A stretch of DNA of 22,472 nucleotides from an uncultured Dorea sp. (GTDB lineage: Bacteria; Bacillota_A; Clostridia; Lachnospirales; Lachnospiraceae): NCBI GenBank assembly GCA_910578865.1, contig CAJTRM010000037.1, forward strand, positions 1-22,472, in the 5' to 3' direction. Below the pieces are notes generated by a model, which did no database searches, had not been told where the DNA came from, and saw nothing but the letters and a program-made list of their open reading frames with translations. This document shows, piece after piece, positions 20,845 to 22,472 of this stretch (its first letter is position 1; the number at the start of each line of letters is the position of its first letter). A program made the position numbers and the translations under genes.

Positions 20845-20915
20845 AAGACATGGCATCAGAAAACAGGCTATAGTTTAGCCCGTCTGCTGTCTATCTAATT
20901 TACCGGGAGATAATC

Positions 20916-21665
20916 ATGAATCAAAATAAAAATGCTTTTATCAATGGACTCCGAGACGGTATCCCCATTGCACTCGGCTACTTTTCCGTAGCATTTTCAC
21001 TGGGAATCGTCGCAAAAAAAGCCGGACTGAATCCTTTTCAGGGATTCCTGTCCAGCCTGTTAAACCACGCCTCTGCGGGCGAATATGCAGAATTCACTGT
21101 AATTGTGGCGAATGCACCCTATCTGGAAATGGCCTTCGTCATCTTTATCACCAATATACGATACATGCTCATGAGCTGTGCGATCAGCCAGAAATTTCAT
21201 CCCGATACTCCCTACCTGCACCGCTTTTTCGTCGGGTTCGGAATTACAGATGAAATCTTCGGAATCAGCATCGGACGTCCCGGAACGCTGAATCCCTACT
21301 ATAGTTATGGTGCAGCCGTAATTGCGCTTCCAAGCTGGGCACTTGGCACCGCACTGGGAATCATTGCAGGCAACATCCTTGCGGCCTCCGTCGTAAGTGC
21401 CCTGAGCGTGGCACTGTACGGGATGTTCATCGCAATTATTATCCCTGCATCTAAGGCCGACAAAATCGTAGGCGGCACTGTAATCGCAAGCTTCCTTGCA
21501 AGCCTGGCGGTGTCAAAAATACACCTGTTTGACCAAATGTCCGACAGCATGAAGATCAGTCTTCTGACCGTGATCATTGCCGGAACTGCGGCTATTTTAT
21601 ATCCTGTAAAAGACGAAGAAGACAGAAATACTACCGATTCCATTGAGGAGGCACAAAAGCAATGA
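20916..21665 (+). CDS. azlC: AzlC family branched-chain amino acid exporter, large subunit
   Basis: The product has 249 residues and about seven to eight hydrophobic helices. The N-terminal GLRDGIPIALGYFSVAFSLGIVAKKAGLNPFQGFLSSLLNHASAGEYA-like block, the NIRYMLMSCAISQK motif (about 80-93) and the TDEIFG segment are diagnostic of AzlC. AzlC and AzlD together export branched-chain amino acids and toxic analogues across the cytoplasmic membrane. GGGAGA lies before the ATG. The stop codon overlaps the azlD start (ATGA), giving coupled translation and fixed subunit ratio. Confidence 0.95.
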   Translation: MNQNKNAFINGLRDGIPIALGYFSVAFSLGIVAKKAGLNPFQGFLSSLLNHASAGEYAEFTVIVANAPYLEMAFVIFITNIRYMLMSCAISQKFHPDTPYLHRFFVGFGITDEIFGISIGRPGTLNPYYSYGAAVIALPSWALGTALGIIAGNILAASVVSALSVALYGMFIAIIIPASKADKIVGGTVIASFLASLAVSKIHLFDQMSDSMKISLLTVIIAGTAAILYPVKDEEDRNTTDSIEEAQKQ

Positions 21666-21976
21666 CACATAATATCTATCTTTACATAATTGTTGCGGCA
21701 ACGGTATCCGGCCTGATCCGGATCCTGCCGCTGACTCTGATCCGCGGAAAGATCAAGAACCAGTTTGTCCGCTCCTTCCTCCATTATGTGCCTTACGTCA
21801 CGCTCGCAGTTATGACATTCCCTGCGATCCTTGCCGCTCCGCAGCTGCCCCTGGCCGGGATCCTTGCTCTGACCGCAGGTATCGCTGCTGCATGGCGCGG
21901 CATGAATATGATGGGCATTGCCGCACTGTGCTGTGTCATTGTATTTATCTGCGAAACGGTACTTACAAGGATCTGA
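21662..21976 (+). CDS. azlD: AzlD family branched-chain amino acid exporter, small subunit
   Basis: The product has 104 residues with four hydrophobic helices, the normal size for AzlD. Typical features are the N-terminal RILPLTLIRGKIKNQFVRSFLHYVPYVTLAVMTFPAI-like block (residues 20-56) and a Trp-Arg-Gly-Met motif near residue 79. It pairs with AzlC. An AGGAGG ribosome binding site lies inside the end of azlC, and the reading frames overlap by four bases. After its stop a 63-nt gap leads to the ABC fragment, without a clear terminator. Confidence 0.94.
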   Translation: MTHNIYLYIIVAATVSGLIRILPLTLIRGKIKNQFVRSFLHYVPYVTLAVMTFPAILAAPQLPLAGILALTAGIAAAWRGMNMMGIAALCCVIVFICETVLTRI

Positions 21977-22039
21977 TGAATCTGTTTCCTTGTGCAGCAG
22001 GCAGGAACACTCAAAATATACCTGTCTGTTTATAAAGCA

Positions 22040-22438
22040 TTATGTAGTTTTTCTGTCGTATGCCCTGCCCTTAATAATTTCAATAACCCTTGAGCCATAT
22101 CTACATAATTCAACATCATGGGTCACCATAATGACCGTCGCTCCCTGCCGGTTTAGTTCTTTCAGCTTTTCCATTACGATGATCCCATTCTGCGGGTCTA
22201 AAGATCCTGTCGGCTCATCTGCCAAAATAATCTCGGCATTGTTGGCAATTGCCCTCGCAATTGCTGCACGCTGCTTTTCACCGCCGGAAAGCTGTACCGG
22301 ATACTTGTTTTCCTTTCCGGCTAAATTCAGATTTTCCAAAAGCTCTAAGGCCCTTTTTTCACGTTCCTTTTTTCCTATACCCGCATAGCCCATCGGAACG
22401 CAGACATTTTCTAATATACTCAAACTTCGCACTTGCAT
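22040..22438 (-). pseudogene. ABC transporter ATPase fragment (LolD/MacB type), N-terminal half missing
   Basis: The frame encodes 132 residues that correspond to the C-terminal 60 percent of a roughly 220-residue MacB/LolD-type ATPase. It starts with SILENVCVPMGYAG, then signature LSGGEKQR (50-57), Walker B ILADEP (70-75) with TGSLD, and the switch histidine in VTHD (105-108). Walker A and most of the Q-loop are missing. Upstream in the same frame there is a TAG only three codons before the ATG (22447-22445), after a short FQG remnant, and no ribosome binding site is seen. It cannot bind ATP and is probably a relic. Its base composition looks more A/T-rich than the neighbours and no permease gene lies beside it, so it may come from a transferred element. 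Confidence 0.7.
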
Positions 22439-22452
22439 AAGTGCCTATGCAC
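22429..22452. repeat. Overlapping small palindromes at the truncation point of the ABC fragment
   Basis: GCACTT-GCAT-AAGTGC (22429-22444) and GTGC-CTAT-GCAC (22441-22452) overlap and could form alternative hairpins. They sit exactly where the ABC ATPase homology ends, so they may mark an insertion or deletion scar. Confidence 0.45.
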
Positions 22453-22472
22453 CTTGAAAATTCAATAAAAAC

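Noticed and set aside
20695..20856. N-terminal extension of the metal permease to 20856
   Set aside because: The added 54 residues come from very A/T-rich DNA that includes the likely promoter, and homologues start near the ATG at 20694.
15..22456. CAAGGT near the left edge (15-20) and its inverse ACCTTG near the right edge (22451-22456) as ends of one mobile element
   Set aside because: Six bases is too short to be meaningful, and the DNA between is largely core metabolism and translation genes.
1..22472. tRNA or rRNA genes
   Set aside because: No cloverleaf-like tRNA sequence or rRNA segment was recognised anywhere in the window; this was judged by eye only.

Overview
The window (about 22.5 kb, moderate GC) looks like chromosome of an anaerobic, low-GC Gram-positive bacterium of the Lachnospiraceae / Clostridium cluster XIVa type. 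The grounds are a T-box-controlled tyrS, a membrane pyrophosphatase, a 2-hydroxyacyl-CoA-dehydratase-type iron-sulfur protein with its ATP-dependent activase, a DUF5714 protein, an ECF transporter energising module next to truA, AzlCD, and AGGAGG-type ribosome binding sites throughout. This is inference from gene content; there is no rRNA in the window to confirm it.

Layout, left to right. (1) 21-1589, minus: a membrane-anchored zinc-ribbon protein with a C-terminal discoidin-like domain, followed by an M15 D,D-carboxypeptidase homologue that lacks its C-terminal catalytic segment. (2) 1629-3220, minus: tyrS with promoter, T-box leader and attenuator. (3) 3236-5946, minus: a three-gene operon of a His/Cys-rich CobW GTPase, a second CobW-type GTPase fused to a YcgQ/DUF1980-like domain, and a Cys-rich DUF5714 protein. 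(4) 6095-8077, minus: the pyrophosphatase hppA. (5) 8225-10593, minus: a double-cubane-cluster-type reductase, a small DUF3343 (Se/S carrier-like) protein and the ATP-dependent activase. (6) 10741-16719, minus: a compact gene series ppi - DMT transporter - ecfA1 - ecfA2 - ecfT - (REP-like repeat) - truA - class V aminotransferase/cysteine desulfurase-like. (7) 16876-17968, plus: a membrane protein with an internal duplication. (8) 17990-20694: proC (minus) divergent from a FadR-type GntR regulator (plus), with paired GTATAC operator-like sites, then a metal permease (minus). (9) 20916-21976, plus: azlC-azlD. (10) 22040-22438, minus: a decayed ABC ATPase lacking its N-terminal half.

The most promising candidate system is the anaerobic redox cassette. 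A single-subunit [8Fe-9S]-type reductase, its activase and a DUF3343 protein sit directly downstream of a cysteine-desulfurase-like enzyme of the EF2568 type, a family known to associate with selenium/sulfur trafficking genes. This suggests, as inference, a dedicated chalcogen supply for an unusual iron-sulfur enzyme. A second candidate is the CobW / CobW-DUF1980 / DUF5714 operon, which looks like a metal-handling module. At the regulatory level, the proC/gntR intergenic region has two pairs of GTATAC palindromes with identical 19-bp spacing, each just downstream of one of two strong divergent promoters, and two more such hexamers lie near the promoters of the neighbouring permease and azlC.
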